Of a DNA stretch of 64,000 nucleotides, positions 34,460-46,789 are shown piece by piece (position 1 is the first letter of the stretch; every line of letters begins with the position of its first letter). A model generated the notes under the pieces. That model did no database searches. It was not told the DNA's origin and worked only from the letters and a program-made list of their open reading frames with translations. Origin of the DNA: Thuidium tamariscinum (taxonomy: Eukaryota > Streptophyta > Bryopsida > Hypnales > Thuidiaceae); contig OX344749.2 in the NCBI GenBank assembly GCA_947034885.2, forward strand, positions 16,879,501 to 16,943,500, written 5' to 3'. The translations under genes were made by a program, and so were the position numbers.

Positions 34460-34585
34460 CTACAAGATGTACACTACAAGATTGTATGTGAGGTTTGTGT
34501 AACTTCTAGCAACATGCAAATCTATAAAATTTTAGAAGCAATGATGCTTTTGAACATATTTTGTCCTTGGGCCTTCTAGGATTAA

Positions 34586-35030
34586 AGCAATGTCTACACT
34601 CTATCTATATTTTTAAAATCAATTATATACAGAGACTGTAGATGATGCTTTCAGAAACAAACTTTCACCCTTAATAACTTTTGTATATTGTATCCAAATG
34701 TTTTAATCTTTGATGCATTGAAACATGCTTTCACTTGCCAACATAACAATATAAAAAAATCTGAACAATTTAATAATAGTAACTAGGCATAGTACCAACT
34801 TCTAATGCTTTTCGGTATACCCACCTTATACATAAAGAGCTAACATTTGGATGGGCATTTGGAACAACTGCATATGGATTTTGTATTTTAGAACAAGAGT
34901 TCTAAAAGGTGACAAAATAATGGAATACCTTGCAATTTGATTAACAAAATTGACGTTCGAGGTCGTTGACACGCACCGAGGATCAACTAAAGATGCAAAG
35001 TGACACCAAAGGTCGTTGATTCCTATGAAA
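34586..35030. other. AT-rich intergenic DNA
   Basis: Sequence between family B copy 2 and family A copy 3 with no gene or defined element. Confidence 0.35.
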
Positions 35031-35034
35031 TTAA

Positions 35035-35984
35035 CCCCTAAAGGACCAAACTACGTTTTTTGGCAACATAGCAAATTTAGATAGCTTACTACGAATGGAG
35101 TTTTTATTTTTTTTCTTTGAAATTTTCACACATCGAATACCCAAAGAGTAGCTTTTAGGATAACAATTTTCATAGCTTTTGAATACATGGTTAAAAAGTT
35201 ATAGCATGATATATCACTTTCTTTGCTCTACGAGCAGTCCGGGAAGAAAAAAAAATTCTTTAAAAATGATTTTTTTAAAAATTTCTTTTTGAAATTGGTT
35301 TATTAGATTTTTATCTAAGTGGAAAGATTTTAATCTTTTCATTTCAATCAAGGAGTCAAAAGTTATGAGGTGAGTTTTAGTTTGGGGTAGCTTGTGGCTA
35401 GTTATAGAATCTCGACACTACAAAAAGAAGTTTGAAATCCTTTATTTAATGTAATTTTTAATATTTTTGGAAAAAAATAAAATCAGTAGGAATATATATT
35501 TTTTATTACAACATTTTAACCATTGGGATTGGCGTTTTTCAATTCCATAACTTAATTGTTTATAATTTTGTATTTTAACTCATTTTCTACTTCTTTCTAT
35601 TCACTATTTTTTTCGTACATGTTATACAATTCCAAATGATTTGAATTTTTTTGAGCATGTAGACAACTTGCCTTTAAGGATGAATTCAAAGATTTGCAAC
35701 CAATTTGAACTTTTTTTTCTTACAAATGTGACCTTGTGAAGTGAAGCTGCCCGAATTTTCGCAGTGACAAAAAAAGTCTTTTTGTAGCTTCAAACATTGG
35801 AAACTTGCAATCCACATGGTGGGAAATTCTGAAATTTTTTCCTCATCCTTTCAAAGAATCTTACTACAAGATCTAATGGTTATATGTGTCCAAAAAAAAA
35901 AAAAATTCTAAATTTTGGTACATGTATTAAAAATGGCAATGTTGGAGCGGTTTTAGTGAAAACATAGTCATGGTCCTTTAGAGG
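35035..35984 (-). mobile_element. Repeat family A, copy 3 (inverted, TTAA-flanked)
   Basis: It starts CCCCTAAAGGACC and ends GGTCCTTTAGAGG with TTAA at 35031-35034 and 35985-35988. Read on the minus strand it aligns to 22792-23697 along its length (for example ttggcaacatag against ctatgttgcc, and the gcgg/ctcc..ttttcacc segment). It is 950 bp and non-coding. Confidence 0.65.
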
Positions 35985-36003
35985 TTAATAGACAGTCTGT
36001 ATA

Positions 36004-36329
36004 AGGGAGGAGGCTCGAAAACCGCTCAGGCTCCAAAACCGCTCACCTTCTGAAATGTAAATTTGTGGTACATGATGCTTTTTGATCTTTACAGTAATGT
36101 ACAAACAGTGAACATTTGAGGGGGTGGGCGGTTTTGGAGCCCTATGCCATATTGACTTCAAAAATTCATAACTAACTCTACAGAGCTCCAAAAAATATGA
36201 AACGACTTGGGTTAGATGCCTATTCAAGCTATCTTTCAAGAAAAATTCACTGGAAAATACTTCAAGATGTTCGACCTGCCCAAAATTCTGTTCCAGCCCT
36301 TAGATGGTCGGTTTGTGGACCTCCTCCCT
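36004..36329. mobile_element. Repeat family D, copy 2 (326 bp)
   Basis: The ends AGGGAGGAGGCTC and GGACCTCCTCCCT are inverted relative to each other, with flanking TA at 36002-36003 and 36330-36331. It is the shortest and cleanest family D copy. It lies only 15 bp beyond the TTAA of family A copy 3. Confidence 0.55.
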
Positions 36330-36331
36330 TA

Positions 36332-39300
36332 CCATATTTGAATTGAAACAGCACCGTGTACAACAATCACTGCATCGAAACCAAGCGGCAAAGATTCTCC
36401 CAAAGCGACCGTTCAATTTTTAAATTAATCTCTAATTCTTGACTCCATGCTTTATGGAAAATGTCAATCCATGCACGTGTTCGTGGAAGGATAAATGTAC
36501 GTGGAGAACCCGCTGCTAAATCAGTCAGTTTAATTTCTGAACTAAGCGTTCCAAAATTAATATTTACGAAAAGAAAATCTTTCTTACTTAAAATAGTCAA
36601 TTTTGCTAAATTGGCAGTAATCTGGCTTCAGAAATTGCAACATGTATATTTGTTGTGGTCTAAAATCAAGGAGATGCATGGATTTGTGTTCTAGAATGTG
36701 CACTTTGTAAGGTATCAAAGAATTGGAATACCACCAATTTAACGAAATTGATTCTATAAAGTGCAAGGAATAGCAAATAATATTAATGAATATTAAGTAA
36801 TTTGCAATAGAAATTATGGATAAATATTGTTGATTTGGCTCAAATTTAAGAATAAATATTGTTTTGATTCTTTCAATCCATCAATCCACAAATTACAAAT
36901 CTCATTCAAATTTTTTTTTTATTCTATATAACTTGAATTATGAGTAAGTTAGTTTCATATTTTCATCCTACATTCTACTAGATGATTAGTCAATTGAAGA
37001 AATAAGGAAAGGAGATTTTATTTATGACACATACAATGAACAAGGTTTAGAGACAAGAAGTTTCAATCAACAACTTTTTAGAAATCAATGTAAACTTAAG
37101 AAACTTGCCAAGTTTAAAAAATAACAATGCAAATAGATGTGGTGTTAGTTTTAAAACTAAGCATACTATTTTTGAAATTGTTATGCTAATTAGTAAACAT
37201 TGCACCACAATTTATGAATATAACTATGTAAAGCGAGATGTAAGGATATAGTCTATGAGTCCTTCAATGACCATCCAATTACACTTTAAAATCTTTCCCT
37301 ATCTATATTCCATTTTACTACTATATGTGTACTCTATAGTTTACTACTATATATGAGTGAAATTATTAATATTTAATTTTCAAAGAAGAATCATGTATGT
37401 TCTATGAAATGTTCAGATTTATTTTTTAAAATTTATATCACTTTAAGAGTATAAGTCTCCAAGAGAAAGACCAAAAGTCTACAAAATACTCAAAAAATTT
37501 AGAATTAGTGTTTAATACATTTGAATATAACATTTTCTTGAAAACCAATTTTTTAGACTTTCTATGATTATTTTAAAAATTGAACTCTTGCCTCCTAACT
37601 TCAAATAGTATTCATGAATGTTAAGGAATTTTAACATTTTTGAACAAAGTAGAAACTAGATTTGGAATGTTTTATATTGTAAGTTGACATTGTTTACGTC
37701 AAAAGCAAAAAAGAATCATTTGGAACTTGGATGAAAAATTTAAAAACAATTCATCTATACTATACATGGGTATTATTTTTTAATACAAAACTCTATATAA
37801 AGTCTAAAAAATATATGATATGAAATGAATTTGGCCAATACTATAGATATACCATTACAAAGTTGCTCCAAAACTGAATGAAAATCATCCATATTATTAT
37901 GAAAAAGAGTTAATTAACCATTCATATTTCATAAGTCATTTTTTATGATCTCCTCTTCCTTTCAAAAGGTTAAGAAGCCAATCAAATGTTAATTGTATCC
38001 CTAAATATTTTGTGTAGAACTTCGTATTATTATTCATCTTTAGAATCACATAAAGTCACCAATATCTTATTCATTTGTATACACTTCGTAGAACCTATGT
38101 AAAAAAATAAAGATATTTTTATCAATTATAATGTATATACTAAAAACAACAAATTTTTTTTATATCACACAAACAAAGCATAATGGACTTGAGATCTACT
38201 AGCAACTTTTGAAGAATGAATGGGTGAACTTGATGAGCTTGAAATTTTTTTATTGGAGATATATATTTCCATTTTAATAATATCCCTTAATTTTCAAAAA
38301 ATTTAAAATAATGATTTCATATTTAAATGTCTATTTTGCCAATTTGTCACACTTTTAGGTGATTAGGGATTGGGTACTTTTGAGTATTGAAAATAATGAT
38401 TCAAAGCTAAAATTTACATCATGATATATTTTCATATCAAGTAAGCATGTTCTATTTTAGAGGCATTTTAAAATATATTATTTTAAATTTATTGTGTTAA
38501 AACAAAAAGGGCTCCCTAGTCAATACACTTTTGAACATCGAAGATGGTTTCTACTTCATTCTTTTAGTAAAATTTGCCAACCATCATGTCTCATCAATTG
38601 CCAATTTAAAAAACTTTTCAACATATATTTTTATTATTTTCTAATACTTAAATACGAAAATGTTTATTTTTTTCAAAAATCTTATCATTCTATTTTGTGG
38701 ATAATATTTTACCTATATTTTTCAGATTTGAAGTATTGGGAGGTACATTATTTTTAGTTTAATATTAATTTTCCACATTTATTTTGTTTTTAATTTTTAT
38801 CTTTCAAAAAGTCATCAACAAATGCAACAGAATCAACTATTTTTTTTGCAATTGAGAGTGAAGAAGCACACTAATTGATTGTTGTAAGAGTGAGTTTGAT
38901 AGGTTAGTCTATTGACAAGTAATATAACATGCATCAAGCTATATACACACTAAGCAACTCCAATTATTCCCTTCCTCCCATCACCCTTTGTAAATTTGTT
39001 TTTGATCAATTTTTTGTATCAACATGCTTCAAATCCAACTTTAGGGTTGAATATGATCTATTTTTTTGTTTTTAAACAAACCAATAAAATTCTAGTTTAT
39101 TATCTACTTTGAAAATGATTTCAACTCTTTCTTAAATCAATTGTAGATTGAATACTTGTGATTTTTACAAAAAAATTCATTTAAATTCAAAAATGATAAG
39201 TTCTAATCAAAATGATTTTTTAAGATTGTATTTTATTTTTCAATTCAAGTTTTTTATGCACAGTCATTTTTTTATCAAAAAAGTTTCTTATTGAAGTTAG

Positions 39301-40010
39301 ACCTACTATACCTCTTGAATTATAGCAGTACTTGCAAAGCAAAGTCTTTAGAATTAATACCATACAAAAATTAAAGAACTAGTACAAGAATCTTCCCAAA
39401 AAAATCAATAGATGCAAAATGCATTTTGTATGCAAGGGATGTATTTGCGTTCATCCATTGTTTTAAATTTGAATGTTTAATTTCAAAGGGTTTCAAAAAT
39501 GTTCACCAAACCTTTTATTACTTTTCTAGCTATAAACTATAAAAATTAACTAGTATTATGAGATGAAGGAATATAATATGGAGTACAATTTATGTGCTTT
39601 TAGTTGCTTTTCTTATTTTGAATTTTTTATACTAAAATCTTTTAAGGTCTGATTTTTTTGGTAACATGGACTCATGCTAAATGTTGTGTACTACAATGGA
39701 AACACCCAAAACCATCCAAATAAGGAATTCAGCATCGTTGGAGGCATCTTTTTCTAAAACTGATATTTTTCTAGTATTAGTGAGAGAAAACAATGAATAT
39801 TAAAAAAAAATTAAAATTTTCGGAATCAGTATGTAATTTCTATAAATTTTCAAAGAGTTGGCTCCCTAGACCACTGGAACCGTCCTATAGGTGTACCCTA
39901 AACTGAACTCTGCTGAAATCAGTTGTTAGTGAATGAAAATTATACATGTGTCTTACAATTGCGTCAGCAAATCAGAGTTAAACATTTGTCAGACACTTTA
40001 ATGAACGCTT
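36332..40010. other. Long AT-rich gene-free tract
   Basis: About 3.7 kb of extremely AT-rich sequence. At 36728-36745 a K-like terminus (ccaccaatttaacgaaatt) occurs alone. The phrase ggctccctagaccactgg near 39853 resembles the family F start. Short frames such as 38494-38757 are low-complexity chance frames. No gene seen. Confidence 0.45.
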
Positions 40011-40731
40011 GTGGACAGATTTAGTGACACTCTAGGGACCAGGAATAGGTTCAGGGATGGAAATGGGTGTTTCTCCCTTAACAATTCAATTCATTTGCTT
40101 ATTTCTTCTCCAATAAGCGACACTCCCAATAACCGTAATTCAATAGCACTGAATAAGGTTCAGCAGGTGCTAAAAAATAAAAATAACTTCGCGAGACATT
40201 CTAACTTAGTCCTCAGAAGCTTCAATGCCACCGCGGTCACTCGCGGTCACCTATGGCCGTCTGGGACTCTGGGTTGAGAGGAAGTCATCAGCTGCCGACG
40301 CATTTGGGGTTTCTGTGCAGGATAGCTTCGGAGCTTCCTCTCCTTGACGATCGACGTTGAGATCAATCGCGGTTCTGGGTTTACTCCAATTTTCAATTCT
40401 TGAGGGCATGATTGGAGTTATCGTGGTTGCGTGGTCGCTTCACCATCACCCTTCCAGTTCATGCGTGCCTGGGGGGATCTAATCGGGGCACAATCAGCGT
40501 TGCGCAACCTTGAATTTGAAGAATGTGTCACACTCTCATGCAGAGACGAATGTGGAGTAGCTGGGACGATCCGATCCGTGCGAACCGGCTGTGGAGCTGC
40601 TGATCATATTAGGGGCTTTTCCGAATTGGGGTTACATTAATTAGATTTCCAGAGTTTCGGCAATGCAGGGGCAGTTATCCATGCTCAGGATTTGAAACCT
40701 CGGGTTCTTCGGATTACTTTGAAGGGTTGCT
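40011..40731 (+). promoter_or_regulatory. Promoter and 5' leader of the alpha-L-fucosidase gene
   Basis: Composition shifts to mixed GC about 40.0-40.2 kb. Plus-strand frames here (for example 40431-40640) show no family resemblance, and a leader intron is possible because the first convincing coding exon starts at 40732. Confidence 0.35.
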
Positions 40732-42766
40732 ATGGAGGGAAATTCCAGATGGCATTTGCAATTGGGTCTAACGCAGTTCATGTTCGTGTTAGTGCTGGAG
40801 GCCATGGTTGCCACGGCAATGGTAACCCTACCTCCACTGCCGCTCATGCCACTTCCGTCGCACCGGCAGCTCAAATTTCAGCGGCAGGAGCAGGTCATGT
40901 TCTTACATTTTGGCGTCAATACGTATACAGGTAACGAATATGGGGATGGAACTGACGATCCGTCCATCTTCAACCCCAAGGGACTGGTATTGTCATTTGA
41001 CCTTCGGCCATGGCTTTCCTCCATCAATACACTTGGTTTATCTGTCAATTTGAACGTCCATTGTACACCTTATGTACTCCGTGAGAATAGTGATGCGCGT
41101 GGTGGTAGTGCCCGTGATTTCAATTGGAGCGAATCTCTGCTTGTGTATGTGACTCCCCTTGTTTCCGTTCCGTCTCTTTCAGGACGCAAGGCAATGGGTG
41201 CGAGAGGCGAAGAATGCAGGGTTTAAGGTAGTAATCCTTACAGCGAAGCATGCCGATGGGTTTTGCCTGTGGCCCTCAGCATACACAAATTACTCGGTCA
41301 AAAGCTCTCCTTGGAAGAATGGGAAAGGTGATGTGGTGCGTGACGTTTCAGATGCAGCAAGGGAGGAGGGACTTGAATTTGGCCTCTACTTGTCGCCCTG
41401 GGACCGCCATGAACCCGTTTACGGTGACACACGGCTCTACAACGAGTACTATCTCGGCCAGCTGCGAGAGCTTCTGACCATGTAATATCCTCACAGTTCA
41501 TGACCATTCTCATTTCATTTCATAGAAGCCTGCTTTTGAATTCTAGAGCTTCATGATTCTTTTTGGAGTATCATAATATATCATTTATTGCATCCGGCAT
41601 TTAAATCCTGGAGCTTCATAAAGGATTTTGAACAGAGATACATTAATTTGTGATATTTGCTGGTCGCAGGTATGGACCTATCTCGCAATTTTTCGTGGAT
41701 GGGAACAAGGATCCGGCCGCAAAAGACATGTACTATCTCTTCGATTCATGGTTCTCCTTGATTCACCAACTGCAACCGAACGCCAACATCTTCTCTGATG
41801 CTGGTCCGGATGTTCGTTGGGTCGGGAATGAACGTGGAGAGGCTGGCACCACCAGTTGGTCCATGATGAACAGATCGCTGGTTACGATTGGAGCCTTTGG
41901 AATTGAAGAGTAATTGGTTTCCCTCTCCTTCGTTCTTTGAAAACCCTGTCTACAAATAGATGAAGAGATGTTGCTGGACTCCGTTTCGCATACTAGAATC
42001 TGTCGGTGTATCATTTTAAATGGTCGTTATATCTCTGTTATTTTGCCACTAAAAAGTCCTGTTGTTTCAAAACCATGTCAGGTATCTGAATGCGGGTGAT
42101 CCAGAAGGCCAAGACTGGGTTCCCCCAGAGTGTAACTTCTCCATCCGTCCGGGCTGGTTTTGGCACCAAAACCAGGATCCCAAGACCGTGGACCAACTGG
42201 TGAACATTTATTTCAAATCAGTGGGCCGCAACTGTGTGATGCTTCTCAACGCACCTCCAAATGAATCGGGCCTTCTGCAGGAGATTGACGTGGCCATGCT
42301 CCGTGAATTCAAGTCCTCAATCGACCAAATCTTCGCAAGCGACTTGGCCTCCACGGCTCATGTGAACGCCAGCAGCACTCGAGGCGGGGAGACGTCCCCT
42401 TTCCGTCCCCACCAGGTCTTGACTGACGACTTGGAGCTCTACTGGGCGCCCGAGGAGGGTCTCACAACTGGCTACCTGACACTGGACCTTGGATCCAACA
42501 AAGCCTTCAACGTGATCAAGCTGCAGGAGGCTGTGCACATGGGCCAACGTGTGCAACGTTATCATGTGGATGTGATGCAGGATGGGGATTGGGAAACGGC
42601 CGTTGTTGGGACCACCATTGGCTATAAGAAGCTGGACCGGTTTAATAAGCAAGTGCAGAGCCAGTTTGTTCGAATCTTTATCGATGAAGCGAGGGGAACT
42701 CCTCTTGTAGCTGCTGTGGGCTTGTTTCTCGACTCGCGGTCGGATAGGAGTCTCAGTGTGTCTTAA
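40732..42766 (+). CDS. FUC1: Alpha-L-fucosidase, glycoside hydrolase family 29 (AtFUC1-like)
   Basis: Four exons join in frame to 492 aa: 40732-40986, 41183-41481, 41670-41909 and 42082-42766. Arabidopsis FUC1 (At2g28100) is about 506 aa from memory. A hydrophobic N-terminal segment (about 13-34) suggests secretion. GH29 landmarks follow in order: MFLHFGVNTYTGNEYGDG, ILTAKHADGFCLWPS, GLYLSPWDRHEPVYGD, FSDAGPDVRWVGNERGEAG and SIRPGWFWH, then a C-terminal beta-sandwich-like region (YWAPEEG to HMGQRVQRYH). The nucleophile Asp is expected in the VWLDG motif of relatives; here it reads FFVDG with Asp about residue 195. The enzyme removes alpha-L-fucosyl residues, in plants from apoplastic glycans such as arabinogalactan or N-glycan structures. 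Substrate specificity cannot be read from sequence. Confidence 0.92.
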
Positions 42767-43575
42767 TGGACTAGCTAATGCTCGACCTGTGGGAGGTTCG
42801 AGAGCATCACTGGACATGATGCCAAGTCGTTCTACTCAATCAAGCTCGTCCAGGCTTATACTTTGCAGTTGATCAAAGGGCCTTCAATAGAGAGACGAAT
42901 TGTGGACTGTAACCATCTTCTGACTAGCCAATGAGACAGAGTCAAGGTTGTTTCGAACTCTGGACTTGCTTGCTTGATGTGATTTGGCCTTTTGCTTTAG
43001 TTGCCAGTGCTTGTACATGAACTGGATTCATAGTGGCTTGAATTCCTGATTTCTTGTTTCCAGTGTCAAGACTGGTTTCTAATGATTCGTCTTCGTGCAT
43101 GTTTTTCATGTAGTTCATCCCAATCCTTCCAGTTCACGTCATTTTCCACTTCTCAGGGACCATACCCTTTCACGCAGAGAAAAGAGAGATTTTTGGGCTC
43201 GTGACGTTTGCATGAAGTATAAACTCTCGGTTTCAAATGGAAGTCCATTCCACCTGTACTGACCCTACTAGTCCAACCAGAGCATGTGCACACAGCTTTA
43301 CTTAGTAACCCTGGAAATTGCATCAACGTATTTTGGGTGATGCTTGTATTAGGCATAACTTTTCTCTCAGGAGTGCTACTGGAGCATTAGCCAACGCATG
43401 TAGCCAACGCATGTAGCCAACGCATGATAGCTACTCAGACCTACCCCGTGCACAATAGCCTTACATTGGTGTCAGATTGGATTGTCTTACCCTATACAGT
43501 CAGTCTATTGCGATCGACAACTAACGTAGGCAGTGACAAAGGCCGCGAGTCCTGTACAGTACATTCGCAGTTGAC
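42767..43575. other. 3' UTR of the fucosidase gene and intergenic sequence
   Basis: Follows the stop codon with mixed composition and no coding-like frame. It contains the perfect 13-bp triple repeat listed separately. Confidence 0.4.
43388..43426 (+). repeat. Perfect 13-bp tandem repeat, three units
   Basis: The word tagccaacgcatg occurs three times head to tail (43388-43400, 43401-43413, 43414-43426) without mismatch. A small minisatellite, non-coding. Confidence 0.9.
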
Positions 43576-43680
43576 AAACCCTAAACCCCAAACCCTAAAA
43601 AAACATTCTTTTCTCTGCAATGAAATTCCGTTTCATTTGTTTAAAAAAACCCACCTAAAAACCCTAAAAAACCTAGAATT
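43576..43680 (+). repeat. Telomere-like AAACCCTA cluster with an empty K-element site
   Basis: The plant telomere word aaaccctaaa recurs, degenerate, at 43576-43605 and again near 43650-43675. Between them, 43615-43640 matches the joined flanks of the K element at 27590-27795. Not a terminal telomere; an interstitial, partly degenerate cluster. Confidence 0.55.
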
Positions 43681-44204
43681 ATGATGATCACCTCATGTGC
43701 GTGAGGCTGGACCTAAAAGTCAATAAATGTCAATCCCCATATACGTTTCAGGTGCACAATTTTCTCCCCAGGTGTACTCTGAGTAGCCCCTAGTCCCTAC
43801 CCCACGCAAAAGGCTAAGTGATGTCAACAGTGCCGAACTGCCGATCAGAAAAGAAAGGCTCCAAAATGAACTGCTCAACAGCAATACCCTATCTTAGCGA
43901 TAGCATCTTCCAGTCAGAACTCTGAACCTCAACCACGCTGGTGACATGGCTGTCGAATTCCAACCCCGGGCGAAAGGAACTGGATACCTAAATTGTGTCC
44001 CCTTTAATTCGACTTCTACCACCGGATGCAAGGTCCTTCACAATTTATAATTTGACCCCATCTGAATTATGCCTTTTCACAATAGTGGAATTCAAAGTGG
44101 AAGATAAAAGTGTTGGTTGTCACATGTAGGAATTTGGAATGAAATATTAGATGTTTTTCAATCCACAAGAGATTGTTCTAGGATTGTTTCTAGAAACTGT
44201 TTAG
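43681..44204. other. Intergenic DNA
   Basis: Mixed composition with no gene, no obvious repeat boundary and no coding-like frame. Confidence 0.35.
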
Positions 44205-44465
44205 TGAACCAAAGACTGCTGGTGAGACTGATTTATTTTTAATTTAAAAATTAATTAAATCTTTTTCAAAAAATTAGAAAATTATAGAAAAATTGGAAAC
44301 GGATTAAAAAAAATTCCTAAATTTTTTTAAAAATTGATAATTAATCTTAAAATCAATTAATTAGTATAATCTAACATGACAATCTTTTGATGACGTTAGG
44401 CCTATATGGTAGCATTCCTAGAAATCTCATAGTTTGGGAGCTAATAGTCTTCTAAATGCCCCCAA
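44205..44465 (+). repeat. Dispersed repeat family F, copy 3
   Basis: A/T core (aattaattagtataatc), then acatgacaatc and the conserved end tcatagtttgggagctaatagtct, as in the copies near 21.6 and 24.5 kb. Boundaries approximate. Confidence 0.4.
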
Positions 44466-45289
44466 AACATCTAATGCCAAGAAATGACACTTTGATGGCC
44501 CTTCTAGATTCATGAAATCAACGATGTGTAATAATGGCCATCAAGATAGGACATTGCATCTGATTTTCCAAACTCTAATTACTTCTGACAAAGGTCAATG
44601 CTTTGAATAAACAAATTTTTACAAAAGGCATGTAGAAGGATGAGATTTTGACCATCTATTGGAGGTTTGGTATCTTTTTTTGCAACCTCTCTTTCTTTTG
44701 CATTTTTCTTATACAAAATGGAAATTGAGTATTTTAGGTGTTAAAAAGCTTCAACCTTGACTTTTCCCTTAGCTTTTCTTTAAGCCTTATACATACAACA
44801 TGGGGGTTGCATTAGAAATCATCCTTTTTGAAACTATTATGATCATTGGTTTATGCAAATTCAAAAGTGTGCATTGGAAGTCAAAGTACTATAGAAGATC
44901 TTTCCTTCCCCCCCTAATTCCAAAGATGAATAGTTATACTTCTATCCTATTTAGCAAAATGCTCTCTAATTCATCAACCTAAAAATAGCCTTTGTGTCAT
45001 TTATGGATTGATTGTGAAATATGCCAAAACTATAATTTTAAAACGTGATCTAGTATTGAGCCTTGATGTCTACTAAAAGTTTCATTATACCACTGTCAGA
45101 TTTACTATGGATTTAAAATACTTTGGGAAGGAACAAACGAAAAGAGGTTTTAAAATCCAAAAAGATACTCAAATTTTGGCTTATCCTCCATAATTTGTGA
45201 AATTTCTGATTTATCAACTTGTTTACAACATGGTTGATTTTCTTGAAATGTTTGTAACCTTTTTTGTAACCACATTTCCATTATCTTAA
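44466..45289. other. AT-rich repeat-derived DNA
   Basis: Includes 44874-44930 (attggaagtcaaagta, then agatc/ttccttcc), similar to sequence in and beside the nested TTAA pair at 21.3-21.5 kb. No gene seen. Confidence 0.4.
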
Positions 45290-45720
45290 ACCCTAAACTG
45301 CCAAGTTCCCAGTCTATTGCTCAGTTGCCAACTATGTATTACAAAGTAAGATAGAAGCATCCATTTATTTCAGTGTATCCGTTGTTTGACGCTAGAGTTT
45401 CCTACTAAGTGTCCCCAATAGTACCTTAAAACTTTAGTTGTAGTTGGTGGGCTTTGATTATTTTAAATTTTGGTGTGAGATTCAAGGCAGATTTACTAAG
45501 AGTGCAGATTTAGGTGCTCTACCAAGTCCTACTTTGAAAATTCAGAGAAATTAGATGCCTTGTCCAAAAATTCTATTTTCTTTTTTGAAAATTCGTGATT
45601 TTTAATTGCCAATACTGCAAAAATATTCTTTACAGGAAAAGGTGCCTCCATCTATGCTGAAACTGCTAATATTGGTAGTAATGGGTGCTTCTACCTTATA
45701 AGGGGTCAAATGGTCATTTT
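45290..45720 (+). repeat. Dispersed repeat family E, copy 2
   Basis: Similar in the same orientation to 15290-15790 (gacgctagagtttc, gggctttgatt, ttttggtgtgag, gagtgcag, ggtgcctcca). Termini unresolved; non-coding. Confidence 0.45.
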
Positions 45721-46789
45721 CAAAACTATGAATCCTTGCTCCCAATCACAATGCGCTCAGCTGTAGCGTCAAAGCTTTTGTCTCGTGTTGCCAGAAAGCC
45801 CTGAAAGGCGCATCGGACCAATCGTGTTTTTCCCGAACGGTTCCCATTCAGGGCCAACCAAGTCACGGCGCGTGGCATAACTGTCTGCTTCCTTTGAAAT
45901 GCTCACTCCTCGGGGAGGGGGACGCCGTTGGCTGTCTGTCTGGCTGTCTTTGGTTCTTCCATCGATCTAGCACTTATCAAGATTTTGGCTTGCGGGGATA
46001 CGCGTGCTGCTGCATTGGCAGCTGCAGCAACGTCTCGTCGTCGTTTGTTATTTGAGTTCCCGCGCTCACCCCAATCGGTGCACCATAGCGCATGCGGCCG
46101 CTATAAAATTCAGCGATGGTTAGGATGTCAGAGCCTACGGATGATTGCTCGCAGCAGAGCAGTATCACTTCTCGGATTGGTGTGGTCTGGGCAGGATATG
46201 GACATCATCGCTATTACTCCCACTCTGCAGGCATTGTCGCACTCTGTCGGTTTTGAACGTTTGCGTGCGGGTGCGGCATTATTGGGGTGAAACCTTGCAG
46301 GTGGGACTCTCCTTGTTGTTGTCTTCGCTTTCGGGAATGACAGGGGTGGAGCAAGGGTATGTGGAGTACGCTGCAATGCTGTGGCTGATTTTAGGGTCTG
46401 TCGTCGTTTGGTTCTTCTGCTGAATCGCGCAAATTTTTTGGGTTTAGGTTCACAATTTCTCTCGGAAAAAATGAGACGAAGACCAGTCGATTTTTGTTTT
46501 CTTTGGGTGTTTTTATTCCACTTTCTCACCGAACGAGAAGAATAAGCTGCCAGTAGATTTCTTGTTTCTTGGGTGATTGCTCCTTTTCGGACTATCTGTT
46601 TCTTTTCCTCTCGTGCTCGGTAGTGACGGGCTTCTGGTTTTCAGATATGGTCGGACAGAAGGTCTCAATGATGATTGGAGTTTCCATGCCAGTATATCGA
46701 CTGACACGATGAGCGCACTTTGGGTAAAAGAATGTAGGAAACGATGAAACTTTGAACCCTGTGTGGAAACCCTGTTTGGTAGCCTCGCA
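45721..46789 (+). promoter_or_regulatory. Promoter and probable 5' UTR of the ANGUSTIFOLIA-like gene
   Basis: GC-richer sequence leading to the ATG at 46790; frames here (such as 45928-46290) lack family resemblance. An in-frame stop (TGA 46745-46747) closes the coding frame upstream of the ATG. A leader intron may be present, since tttgcag-like acceptors occur. Confidence 0.4.

Larger units (their letters stand above)
32039..34581 (+). mobile_element. Repeat family B, copy 2, carrying two younger insertions
   Basis: The outer ends are TTAA 32035-32038 and 34582-34585. Subtracting the two insertions (32405-33239 plus one TTAA, and 33725-34459 plus one CTAC) leaves about 965 bp, close to the 983 bp of copy 3. 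The flanks of each insertion align continuously with copies 1 and 3. This copy therefore records a dated sequence of insertions. Non-coding. Confidence 0.65.

Noticed and set aside
42317..42817. Minus-strand frame of 166 codons
   Set aside because: Antisense shadow of the last fucosidase exon.
45928..46290. 120-codon frame upstream of ANGUSTIFOLIA
   Set aside because: No ATG start or family resemblance; likely 5' leader.
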